Shown here: in pieces, positions 20,384 through 27,898 of the stretch | How the letters are laid out: every line of letters begins with the position of its first letter | Numbering within the stretch: the first letter of the stretch is position 1 | Assembly: GCF_001280005.1 (NCBI RefSeq) | Contig: NZ_LGDW01000445.1 | Coordinates: 1-55,262 of the forward strand | Length of the DNA: 55,262 nucleotides | Reading direction: 5' to 3' | DNA from: Streptomyces sp. NRRL WC-3618 | GTDB lineage: Bacteria > Actinomycetota > Actinomycetes > Streptomycetales > Streptomycetaceae | The notes under the pieces: model-generated | Told to the model about the DNA's origin: nothing | The model's database searches: none | Seen by the model: only the letters and a program-made list of their open reading frames with translations | Position numbers and translations under genes: made by a program

Positions 20384-21895
20384 GTGCTGAAGAGGGTGTT
20401 CATGGCGCCGGACCCGGGTCGCGCACGGTTGCGTTTCGCCGCGCGGGCCGTGCTGGGCATCGCGCTGGCCGTCACCGTCTGCGGCCTCGCCGGGCACTCG
20501 CTCACCGGGGCCGTGACCGGCGGCCTCGCCGCGCTGCTGGCCCTCTTCACGGTCACCGACACCACGGTGCGCGGCCAGGCGCTCACCACCGCGCTGCTGC
20601 CCGCCGTCGGCCTCCCGGTCCTCGCCGTCGCGGCCGAACTGCACGACCGTCCGCTCGCCCGCGCGCTCGTCCTCCTCTCCGTCGTAGGCGCCGGCGTGTA
20701 CGCGCGCCGCTGGGGCCCGCGCGGCCACAGCCTGGGCGTCTTCGCGTTCATGACCTTCTTCGTCGCCCAGTTCCTGCACGCGGCACCCCGGCAGCTGCCC
20801 GAGTTGGCCGCCGCCGTCGTCCTGTCCGTGCTCACGGCCTCGGCGGTGCGCTTCGGGCTGTGGTGCTACGAACGCCGCACGCCCCCGCCGCCGGCCCCCG
20901 TCACCCTGGCCGGCGAACGCGGCCTGGCCCGCGCCACCACACGTCAGGCCGTCCAGGCGACGGTCGCAGCCGGCTTCGCCCTGGTCGTGGGCCACATGGT
21001 GTCGGGGGACCGCTGGTACTGGGCCGTCGGCGCCGCCTGGTGGATCTTCGTGAACACCGCCTCGCGCGGCGAGACCTTGGTCCGCGGCTTCCGCCGCATC
21101 CTCGGCACGGTGCTCGGCATCGCGCTCGGCCTCGCGGTCGCGGTTCCGGTGGCCGGGGCCGCCGTCCCCACCGCCGTACTCGTCGCCGTATGTGTGTTCG
21201 GCATCTTCTACTCGGCCGCGGTCTCGTACACGTGGATGATGCTGTCGGTCACCCTGCTCGCCGAACTCCTGTACGGCCTCCTGGGCGTCCTCGACCCGGC
21301 GCTCCTCGCCGTCCGGCTCGCGGAGACCGGCGTCGGCGCCCTGGGCGCTCTGCTGGCCGTGGTGCTTGTGCTGCCGATCACCACGCACGCCACCACCGAC
21401 GCCTGGATCCAGCGAGCCCTGCACTGTGTCCACGCCTGCACCGCCGAGGCCACCGCCCGGCTCGCCGGCGGACCGGGCATGGACGCGTCCCCCGATCCGG
21501 CGTCGCGCGTGGCCGAACTGGAGCTCCTGCTGGGGCGTGTCCGGCTCTCGGTCGCGCCGCTCGTGCATCCACTCAACCCCCGGCGAGCCCGTAAGCGCCG
21601 CGCGCGCCGGGTACTCGCGCTCCTCGACGACTGTGCCCGCGAGATCCGAGGTCTGGCCGCCGTGACCACGGGCCCGGAGGCCTCCCACGACGTACGGCTC
21701 GCCGCCGCCTGCCGACGCGTGGAGCGTGCGGTGGAAGCGCTCACGGAGGGCCGCACCGACACCGTCACGGCCCCCGTGGACCGGTCCCACGCCACCGAGC
21801 CCGCCCTCGCCCATCTGCACGGACTGGAACGGGCCCTGGCCGAGCTGGCCAAGCCGCTGGGCGGCGCCTGGGCCTCTCCGCCGGCCCGAGCCTGA
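20384..21895 (+). CDS. FUSC-family membrane transporter
   Basis: A 503-residue membrane protein of the fusaric-acid/aromatic-acid exporter-like group. Two bundles of hydrophobic segments lie at about 15-165 and 195-335 (for example AVTGGLAALLALFTVTD and TVLGIALGLAVAVPVAG), separated by a short basic cytoplasmic linker and followed by a long Arg/Ala/Leu-rich cytoplasmic tail (about 345-500). GDRWYWAVGAAWWIFVNTAS is the usual FUSC core motif. The likely role is efflux of weak organic acids under the divergent Lrp regulator (inference). GTG at 20384 with GGGGTGGG upstream is chosen; ATG at 20402 with GAAGAGGG is equally possible. Confidence 0.85.
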   Translation: MLKRVFMAPDPGRARLRFAARAVLGIALAVTVCGLAGHSLTGAVTGGLAALLALFTVTDTTVRGQALTTALLPAVGLPVLAVAAELHDRPLARALVLLSVVGAGVYARRWGPRGHSLGVFAFMTFFVAQFLHAAPRQLPELAAAVVLSVLTASAVRFGLWCYERRTPPPPAPVTLAGERGLARATTRQAVQATVAAGFALVVGHMVSGDRWYWAVGAAWWIFVNTASRGETLVRGFRRILGTVLGIALGLAVAVPVAGAAVPTAVLVAVCVFGIFYSAAVSYTWMMLSVTLLAELLYGLLGVLDPALLAVRLAETGVGALGALLAVVLVLPITTHATTDAWIQRALHCVHACTAEATARLAGGPGMDASPDPASRVAELELLLGRVRLSVAPLVHPLNPRRARKRRARRVLALLDDCAREIRGLAAVTTGPEASHDVRLAAACRRVERAVEALTEGRTDTVTAPVDRSHATEPALAHLHGLERALAELAKPLGGAWASPPARA

Positions 21896-21980
21896 GACTC
21901 TCTCGTACGCCCGCAGATGTGGTCTAGACCGATAAGGTAGCGTCGCCCCCGGCCGAACCGGTGACCGGGAGGGGACGACT

Positions 21981-23006
21981 GTGGGGCAACGGCGAGCGTT
22001 CATCGGCTCGTTCACGGCAGCGGGTGGCCCAGGTGCGCTGGTCGCCGCCGTGGACGAGGACAGCGGCGCGCTGACCGCGCTCGGCGCGGCGGACGCCGTA
22101 CCCGACCCGTCGTATCTCGCCCTCGCCGCCGACGGGAACACGCTCTACGCGGTCAGCGAGACGGCCGCGGGCGCGGTGGCCGCCTACTCGGTGACCGGCG
22201 ACAAGCCCGAACTCGCCGGGCCGCCCGTCCCCGTCGGCGGCAGCGGGCCCACGCACGTCGGTCTCTTCGCCGGGCACGTGCTGACCGCCAACTACGGCTC
22301 CGGCAGCGTCACCACGGTGCCCGTCCGCGCCGACGGCACCCTCGCCACCGCCGCGTCCCACGTGTTCCAGCACACCGGCTCCGGCCCGCACCCGGCACGT
22401 CAGCGCGGACCGCACGCCCACCAGGTACAGCCCGACCCGAGCGGTCGATGGGTCGTCTGCGTCGACCTCGGCACGGACTCCGTCCGGGTGGCCGCCCTGC
22501 GCGACGGCGGCCTCGTGGCGCACCGCGAGACCGCTCTGCGCCCCGGCTGCGGACCGCGCCATCTGGCCTTCCATCCGGCCGGCTCGTACGCGTACGTGCT
22601 GAACGAACTCGCCCCGACCGTCACCGTCTGCCGCTGGGACGCCGCCGAAGGCCTCCTGACCCCCCTGCGCGAGACGCCGGTACTGCAGGGCGCAACGGAC
22701 GCTGACGCCTACCCGTCGGGCATCGTCGCGTCGCCCGACGGCCGCTTCGTGTGGACCGCGACGCGCGGCCAGGACGTCGTGTCCGTGCTCGCCGTCGACG
22801 ACGCCGGAGCCACCCTGCGGCTGATGGCCACGGTGCCGTGCGGCGGCCACTGGCCCCGTGCGCTCGCCGCCTCGGACGGATTCCTGTACGTCGCGAACGA
22901 GCGCTCCGGGGACGTGACCTGGTTCGCCCTCGACCCCGACACCGGTATCCCGCGCCGGACCGGTGCGATCGTGGTCCCGGCGGCGTCCTGCGTGGTCCTC
23001 GGCTGA
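21981..23006 (+). CDS. Lactonase-family beta-propeller protein
   Basis: A 341-residue seven-bladed propeller of the 6-phosphogluconolactonase (YbhE/Pgl) type. Blade repeats are visible as PSYLALAADGNTLYAVSE, GPTHVGLFAGHVLTANYG, PRHLAFHPAGSYAYVLNEL, PSGIVASPDGRFVWTATR and PRALAASDGFLYVANERS. Members hydrolyse sugar lactones, but the family is broad and the substrate is unproven. The GTG start follows GGGAGGGG. No signal peptide, so it is cytoplasmic. A strong hairpin follows. No pentose-phosphate genes are next to it. Confidence 0.85.
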   Translation: MGQRRAFIGSFTAAGGPGALVAAVDEDSGALTALGAADAVPDPSYLALAADGNTLYAVSETAAGAVAAYSVTGDKPELAGPPVPVGGSGPTHVGLFAGHVLTANYGSGSVTTVPVRADGTLATAASHVFQHTGSGPHPARQRGPHAHQVQPDPSGRWVVCVDLGTDSVRVAALRDGGLVAHRETALRPGCGPRHLAFHPAGSYAYVLNELAPTVTVCRWDAAEGLLTPLRETPVLQGATDADAYPSGIVASPDGRFVWTATRGQDVVSVLAVDDAGATLRLMATVPCGGHWPRALAASDGFLYVANERSGDVTWFALDPDTGIPRRTGAIVVPAASCVVLG

Positions 23007-23026
23007 GCGAACGCCACGGGCCGGAC

Positions 23027-23069
23027 ACGCCGAGGGCCCGCTCCTGGAAAGGGGCGGGCCCTTCGGCGT
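23027..23069. terminator. Intrinsic-type hairpin after the lactonase gene
   Basis: ACGCCGAGGGCCCGCTCC pairs with GGGGCGGGCCCTTCGGCGT over a TGGAAA loop with minor mismatches. It lies 20 bases past the lactonase stop and 50 bases from the convergent CbiX-like stop, so it can serve both. No T tract follows. Confidence 0.8.
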
Positions 23070-23118
23070 ACCAGCTGCTTCGGCGGTCCTGCTTCGCCGT
23101 ACGGGGATGCTGCCCGGG

Positions 23119-24039
23119 TCAGCGGACCGGGGACCCCTGCGGCTGCTGCGGGGCGATGCCGAGTGCCGTCGTGTACTTGGCCAGCGCCAGCTTGCCGATG
23201 GCCGGGTACGGGCCGAGCGCGTCGGAGGACGCACAGCCCGCCTCCTTGGCCGCGGCCTCCAGCAGACCGGCGTCGATCTCCGGGCCGATCAGGTACGGGG
23301 CCAGCGCGAGGTTCTGCGAGCCCGAGGCGCGCAGCTGCTCGGCGATGGCCGCGATCGAGCCGTCCTGGTCGAGGGCGGCCGCCATCACCGGCACGGCGAG
23401 GCGCGCGGCGAGCAGCATGCCCGTGATACCGGCCGCCTGCACGGCCTCGTCGCCGCCCACGGAGGCCAGGATGATGCCGTCCGCGGCGGTCGCCACGGTG
23501 AACAGCCGGGCCCGGTCGGCGCGCGCGAGGCCCGCCTCGGACAGCCGCACGTGCAGGCCCTCGGCGAGCAGTGGGTGCGGGCCGAGGACATCGGTCAGCT
23601 CGGCCGCGATACGGCTCTCCATGACGGCCTGCCGGACCTGGCGCAGCAGCGCGTTGTCCGGACCGGCGAGCAGCGGCACGACGACGGCCACGGGCCCCTC
23701 GGGCTGCTTGACGTCCGCACCGGCGGCGAGGGCCTGCTCATAGCGGGCCGTGCGCTCCTGCGCGGCGTGCGTGAGCACGGACTGGAGCGTGGGGAACTCC
23801 GCGTCGTCACCGTCGAGGTACCCGATGCGGGCGTCGAGGCCGGGGAGCTCGGAGCGGGCGATGCTCACGACCTCCTCGGCGAGGCTCCGCGTGGCGGGGC
23901 TGGGCGCACCCGGGACCGCGAGGACGAGCGCGGGCGCCCCCTCGGGAGCCGCCAGAGGCTCGGGGCGGCGGTGCCGGCCCGGCTGGCGGGGGCGCGGCAT
24001 TCGTACTGGCAGGCCGGCGGGCCCAGTGGGGGAGCTCAT
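23119..24039 (-). CDS. CbiX/sirohydrochlorin-chelatase-like protein without the usual His
   Basis: A 306-residue protein with two chelatase-like halves (about 35-155 and 165-285). The first half begins PALVLAVPGAPSPATRSLAEEV where active CbiX/SirB proteins have an HGS motif; here it is PGA, so a key metal-binding His is absent. VVVPLLAGPDNALLRQVRQ and LALAPYLIGPEIDAGLLEAA fit the family's second helices. It may be a non-catalytic paralogue or act on something else. It is monocistronic and convergent with the lactonase gene. ATG at 24039 has GGAG-like purines only weakly placed; the proline- and arginine-rich first 30 residues are not conserved-looking. Confidence 0.68.
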   Translation of the reverse strand: MSSPTGPAGLPVRMPRPRQPGRHRRPEPLAAPEGAPALVLAVPGAPSPATRSLAEEVVSIARSELPGLDARIGYLDGDDAEFPTLQSVLTHAAQERTARYEQALAAGADVKQPEGPVAVVVPLLAGPDNALLRQVRQAVMESRIAAELTDVLGPHPLLAEGLHVRLSEAGLARADRARLFTVATAADGIILASVGGDEAVQAAGITGMLLAARLAVPVMAAALDQDGSIAAIAEQLRASGSQNLALAPYLIGPEIDAGLLEAAAKEAGCASSDALGPYPAIGKLALAKYTTALGIAPQQPQGSPVR

Positions 24040-24502
24040 GGCGCCGCATGTTACTGGCTTACTGGGCTCCCTTGTTCGGGGAGGGTGCAGGTGAGCGGTA
24101 TCCGTCCGCTTTTGTCTGATGAGTTACGTACGGATCGGAAGTGATCGGTACGTGACGACTTCGCTGTCAGGCCGGGGACGGCTTCGCTCGGCAGGGCATT
24201 CCGTCGCTGGTCAACCGGCCTTGACCGGTAAGTGCACCTGAGTTGACCGGCGTTGACCGGTGTTGTCCGGCGAAGGACGAGTCGTCTTCTGTCCGGCAAT
24301 CAGGAATCAGGCTCGCATGTCGGTCATTGTGGTTCGCCGGCTCGGTCGGTATATCCGGATTTTGGTCGTCCGCGTCCCCCTGCCCGGTGACCTTGCCGGT
24401 GACCTTGCCAGTGAGGAAGAGTAGCGCCGAGGGCGGTGTCCGCGTGCGGGGGCTTCCCCTGTTCGTGCGGGGCCGCGCTGCGTGCCAGTAGGGTGACGGG
24501 CT
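24040..24502. other. Divergent intergenic region with a cluster of GGTCAA/TTGACC repeats
   Basis: This 463-bp gap separates the CbiX-like and ung genes. At 24209-24226 GGTCAA and TTGACC form an inverted pair; TTGACCGG recurs at 24221, 24243 and 24253 and as TTGTCCGG at 24263, the last three in a 10-bp direct array. GGTGACCTTGCC is repeated in tandem at about 24387-24410. No coding frame fits. The TTGACC words could be promoter -35 elements or a regulator's binding array. Confidence 0.55.
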
Positions 24503-25453
24503 GTGGCACCACGACCCTTGCATGAACTTGTTGAAGCGGGCTGGGCGAAGGCTCTTGAACCTGCGGCCGAACGCATCGCCGCGATGGGGGACTTCCTCCG
24601 GGCCGAGATAGCGGCCGGCCGGACGTACCTTCCGGCTGGGGCGAATGTCCTACGGGCTTTCCAGCAGCCGTTCGACGACGTCCGCGTCCTGATCGTCGGC
24701 CAGGATCCCTACCCCACGCCGGGGATGGCGATCGGGCTGAGTTTCGCGGTGGCGCCGGAGGTGCGTTCACTGCCCGGCAGCCTGGAGAACATCTTCCGGG
24801 AGCTGCATACGGACTTGGGGCTGCCCAGGCCCTCCAACGGCGATCTGACGCCGTGGACGGAGCAGGGTGTGCTGCTGCTGAACAGGGCGCTCACTACGGC
24901 CCCGCGTAGTCCCGCGGCGCACCGGGGCAAGGGGTGGGAGGAAGTCACCGAGCAGGCGATCCGGGCGCTGGCGGCGCGTGGAAAGCCGCTGGTGTCCGTC
25001 CTGTGGGGGCGTGACGCGCGCAATCTGCGACCGTTGCTGGGGGACCTGCCCGCGCTCGAGTCAGCCCACCCGTCGCCGATGTCGGCGGACCGCGGGTTCT
25101 TCGGCTCACGGCCGTTCAGCCGCGCCAACGACCTGCTCGCCAAGCAGGGCGCCCAGCCGGTGAACTGGCAACTGCCGGAGAGAGCGTCAGCGAGCTCGGC
25201 TGCCCTGGGGTCGGATACGGGTCCTGCTCGACAATCAGGACCCGTACGTCGACGAAGGGCTGATGGACGGCCCGTAGGGCGTTCGGTCCAACCCGGGATC
25301 CCACCCGTGCACACCGCGCCCTTTGTGACCGGTCCTCAGTCGATCACCGCTGCCCGCACGCACAGCACGTCCGGCAGATGGGACGCCAGCTGCTGCCAGC
25401 TGTCGCCGTCGTCCGCCGACGCGTACACCTCGCCGTTGCGGTTGCCGAAGTAG
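24503..25453 (+). CDS. ung: Uracil-DNA glycosylase, with a read-through C-terminal extension
   Basis: Residues 1-225 are a complete family I UDG: catalytic water-activating Asp68 in [18 protein letters not shown] near 124-132, and the HPSP loop at 189-192 followed by [15 protein letters not shown]. UDGs of this type end near QPVNWQLP (residue 225, base 25177). Here the stop is missing and the frame runs on for 91 residues of Arg/Pro/Ser-rich sequence over an inverted ung fragment and into the 3' end of the BNR-repeat gene. The core should still excise uracil from DNA. The GTG start is weakly supported by AGGG nine bases before it. Confidence 0.88.
   Translation: MAPRPLHELVEAGWAKALEPAAERIAAMGDFLRAEIAAGRTYLPAGANVLRAFQQPFDDVRVLIVGQDPYPTPGMAIGLSFAVAPEVRSLPGSLENIFRELHTDLGLPRPSNGDLTPWTEQGVLLLNRALTTAPRSPAAHRGKGWEEVTEQAIRALAARGKPLVSVLWGRDARNLRPLLGDLPALESAHPSPMSADRGFFGSRPFSRANDLLAKQGAQPVNWQLPERASASSAALGSDTGPARQSGPVRRRRADGRPVGRSVQPGIPPVHTAPFVTGPQSITAARTHSTSGRWDASCCQLSPSSADAYTSPLRLPK
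25180..25290 (-). pseudogene. Inverted fragment of a second ung gene
   Basis: Read on the minus strand, 25204-25289 gives [12 protein letters not shown], then [17 protein letters not shown]. This matches [12 protein letters not shown] and [17 protein letters not shown] of the neighbouring ung, residues 46-74. About 29 codons are similar; the catalytic Asp is kept but the preceding Gly is Glu. Nothing UDG-like remains on either side. Differences from ung at many codons suggest an old paralogue rather than a recent inversion. It forms the 3' extension of the intact ung. Confidence 0.8.
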
Positions 25454-26421
25454 ACGCCCGCCGGGTCCGCGTTGTCCGTGCACAGCGCGTCGCGCAGCAC
25501 CGTGCCGTAGTGGTCTTCCTGGGGCAGCCCGGCCGACAGGGGTTCCCAGCTCCTGCCCGCGTCCGCCGTACGGAAGACGCGGCAGCGGCGTTCGGCGGGG
25601 ACGCGGTCGGCGTCGGCGTTGATCGGGAAGACGTATGCCGTGTCCCCGCGGTGCGGATGGGCCGCCACCGCGAAACCGAACGTCGAGGGGAGGTCGGCGC
25701 CGATGTCCGTCCACTTCCCGCCCGCGTCGTCGCTCCGGTACACCCCCCAGTGGTTCTGCAGGTACAGCCGGTCCGGGTTGGCCGAGTCCTTCGCGACCTT
25801 GTGCACGCACTGGCCGAACTCCGGGTTCGGATCCGGCAGGAACACCGCGGAGACACCGGAGTTGGACGGGGCCCAGCTGGTGCCGCCGTCGGCCGTGCGG
25901 AACACTCCGGCCGTCGAGATGGCGACCGTCATCGCGCGCGGGTCACGCTGGTCGGTGACGATCGTGTGCAGGCCCTCACCGCCACCGCCCGGCACCCATC
26001 GGGAACGGGTGGGGTGTTCCCACAGCGGGCGGACCAGCTCGAAGGACTCACCGCGGTCCTCGGAGCGGTACAGCGCCGCCGGTTCCGTGCCCGCGTACAC
26101 CACGTCCGCCTCCGCCGTGGAGGGATGGAGCTGCCAGACGCGCTCCAGCGAAGCGCCCGTGTCCTTGGGGAACTTGACGGCGGGCCGCTCCGGTTCGGTC
26201 CAGGTCCGGCCCAGGTCGTCGGAGTGGAAGACCGACGGCCCCCAGTGCGCGCTGTCGCCGCCGACCAGCAGCCTCGGGATCTCGCGCCGGGTGTCGATCG
26301 CGACCGAGTACACGGCCTGTGCGTTGAAAGAAGGGCTGTCGTCGAACTCCCACGTGCCACCGCGCCGGTGCCCGATGAACAGGCCCTTGCGCGTGCCGAC
26401 CGTGAGCAGTACCTCGGTCAT
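25336..26421 (-). CDS. BNR-repeat (exo-alpha-sialidase/VPS10-like) beta-propeller protein
   Basis: A 361-residue beta-propeller with several Asp-box repeats: [54 protein letters not shown] and [11 protein letters not shown]. No signal peptide is present, so it is cytoplasmic. Members are labelled exo-alpha-sialidase, but this clade has no known activity; in other actinomycetes I recall it next to a MoaD/ThiS-like gene, which is absent here. ATG at 26421 follows GGAGGTGAT. Downstream, the inverted ung fragment begins within 50 bases. Confidence 0.82.
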   Translation of the reverse strand: MTEVLLTVGTRKGLFIGHRRGGTWEFDDSPSFNAQAVYSVAIDTRREIPRLLVGGDSAHWGPSVFHSDDLGRTWTEPERPAVKFPKDTGASLERVWQLHPSTAEADVVYAGTEPAALYRSEDRGESFELVRPLWEHPTRSRWVPGGGGEGLHTIVTDQRDPRAMTVAISTAGVFRTADGGTSWAPSNSGVSAVFLPDPNPEFGQCVHKVAKDSANPDRLYLQNHWGVYRSDDAGGKWTDIGADLPSTFGFAVAAHPHRGDTAYVFPINADADRVPAERRCRVFRTADAGRSWEPLSAGLPQEDHYGTVLRDALCTDNADPAGVYFGNRNGEVYASADDGDSWQQLASHLPDVLCVRAAVID

Positions 26422-26633
26422 GCCGATCACCTCCGGGACGTCTATGTCCAGTCATCGGCCAGTCTGCACCCCACCACTGACAGTCACCTCTGGAAACAGC
26501 GTCGTCGCAGGTCAGGGCGGTTTGTCGGCGGGATGTGGCGGATACCTCCGGTGAGTCGTGAGCAACGGCGGCGCACCGCGCGTATGGGAGGACGGCAGGG
26601 CAAGTCCGTGTGCGCGTGAGGAGGATGCCTTCG

Positions 26634-27200
26634 ATGGCGGCATTCCGTGGTCCGAGGGTGTGGCTGTGGCGTTGGCGGCGCAATCCGCTGAGACGACGGG
26701 TGGACGCCGTGGAGGGGTGGGCCGTACTGGCCACCTGGGCGCTCATCGCGCTCACCGGAGTCCTCGTCGGGCTGGTGGCGGCCCACTCCGTCGAACAGGG
26801 ACTCGCGCGAGAGCGCGCCGAGTGGCGTCCGGTGACGGCGCTGGTCGTCGAGGACGCGCCCGGCACCGTCGGCAGCGAGAAGGTGTGGGCGAAGGTCCGC
26901 TGGACCGCCGCCGACGGCACCCGGCACACGGGTCAGGCCCGCGTCGACTCGGGCAGCACCGCGGGCAGCCCGGCGACGGTCTGGACGGATCCGCAGGGCC
27001 GCCTGGTGTCGAAGCCCGCCACCGAGTCCGAGGCCCGTCTCAGGGCCGCGCTGGTCGGCGCCCTGGCGGGCGCGAGCGGGGCGACCGTGCCGTACGTCGG
27101 CTGGCGTCTCCTGCGCGGCCGGTTGCAGCGGCGGCGGATGGAGGAGTGGGACGAGGCGTGGGAGCGGTTCGACCCGATGTGGGGGCGCAACACGCGCTGA
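26634..27200 (+). CDS. Rv1733c-like membrane protein
   Basis: A 188-residue protein with a basic N-terminus (WRWRRNPLRRRVDAVE), a transmembrane segment (AVLATWALIALTGVLVGLVAA), an extracytoplasmic region with EDAPGTVGSEKVWAKVRW and GSPATVWTDPQGRLVSKP, a second hydrophobic segment (AALVGALAGASGATVPYVGW) and a charged tail. This is the layout of the actinobacterial Rv1733c family, whose function is unknown. ATG at 26634 has GAGGAGG nine bases before it; a GTG at 26610 is an alternative. It is divergent from the BNR-repeat gene. Confidence 0.78.
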   Translation: MAAFRGPRVWLWRWRRNPLRRRVDAVEGWAVLATWALIALTGVLVGLVAAHSVEQGLARERAEWRPVTALVVEDAPGTVGSEKVWAKVRWTAADGTRHTGQARVDSGSTAGSPATVWTDPQGRLVSKPATESEARLRAALVGALAGASGATVPYVGWRLLRGRLQRRRMEEWDEAWERFDPMWGRNTR

Positions 27201-27558
27201 CGCGCGCCGACACGGGCTGACACGTGTGGAAGGAGACGGGGAAGCGGGGGCGGGGGAGCAGCGGTGAGGAGCCCTCACCGGGTCCCCGGTTCCCGGTCGT
27301 CGCCGACAGCGAGAGCGGTGCGATGTGGTGCGGTGTCCGGCGATGTCGAGCCGGGCCGCCGTCCCCCAGGGCGCACCCTCGGCTGAGCCCGCCTGCGACG
27401 GCACGGGCATGTGCGACGCCGCCGGCCATCCGCGAGCAGCCGCAGGGGGAAGGGGGATGGCTGGTTCCCGGCGCCGAATCCGATGGGTGTGTTCTCAGCC
27501 GCCCCGCCGTGCTCCCGGGCAGGTCCGCAGCCGCTGAGCGGCGAATATTTTCGACGTG

Positions 27559-27572
27559 TGGGAGCGCTTCCA
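27559..27572. promoter_or_regulatory. CebR-like operator
   Basis: TGGGAGCGCTTCCA differs at one base from the 14-bp palindrome TGGGAGCGCTCCCA bound by the cellobiose-responsive LacI-type repressor CebR of Streptomyces. Such boxes sit at promoters of cellulase and cellobiose-uptake genes. None follows intact here. Confidence 0.7.
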
Positions 27573-27695
27573 TGGCGGCCATGCTCATGCCACGATGCGG
27601 CGGGCGGCTTCGCAGAGCGGGACTTCCACTTCCGCCACGCGTTACCCCGCGAGCCGTGATCAGGAAGGGACAAGGACGTGTCCACCCCTGCCGGC

Positions 27696-27752
27696 GACAG
27701 CGCGGCGCCGTCCGGCTTCACGCTCAACGCAGCGGTCTGCACGGCCGGTTGA
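27696..27752 (+). pseudogene. C-terminal tail of a family 2 carbohydrate-binding module
   Basis: The frame ending at TGA 27750-27752 encodes DSAAPSGFTLNAAVCTAG. This closely resembles the last residues of actinobacterial CBM2 modules, for example AAPTAFSLNGTPCTVG of the Cellulomonas fimi xylanase, including the final cysteine. Only about 18 codons remain; the frame before them holds no CBM or catalytic domain. Lying about 120 bp after a CebR-like box, it reads as the two ends of a deleted cellulase gene. Confidence 0.62.
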
Positions 27753-27898
27753 GCACCGCCGGGCGATGACCGGGTGCGTGCCACGAGCGCGCACCCGGTC
27801 GTCGCTCCCGCCACCCGACCCGAACCAGCCCCCCAGCCAGATGACGACGCCCGACGGATCCCCAGAAAACGTCCCGGACAGAGAGAGGCACCCGGCCC

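Larger units (their letters stand above)
27201..27898. other. Long intergenic region: remains of a cellulase locus
   Basis: No intact gene is present in these 700 bases. The first 340 bases hold nothing I can recognise. A CebR-like box lies at 27559-27572 and a CBM2 C-terminal tail at 27696-27752. The last 150 bases precede the SGNH hydrolase and must hold its promoter unless it uses the old one. AATATTTT at about 27544 is the only AT-rich stretch. Confidence 0.55.

Noticed and set aside
20354..22141. Long minus-strand frame across the FUSC gene
   Set aside because: It is antisense to a clear membrane protein, with low-complexity Arg/Gly/Glu product and no ribosome site.
27040..27588. Minus-strand frame between the Rv1733c-like and SGNH genes
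   Set aside because: Pro/Ser/Arg-rich product without family features and no ribosome site; better read as intergenic.
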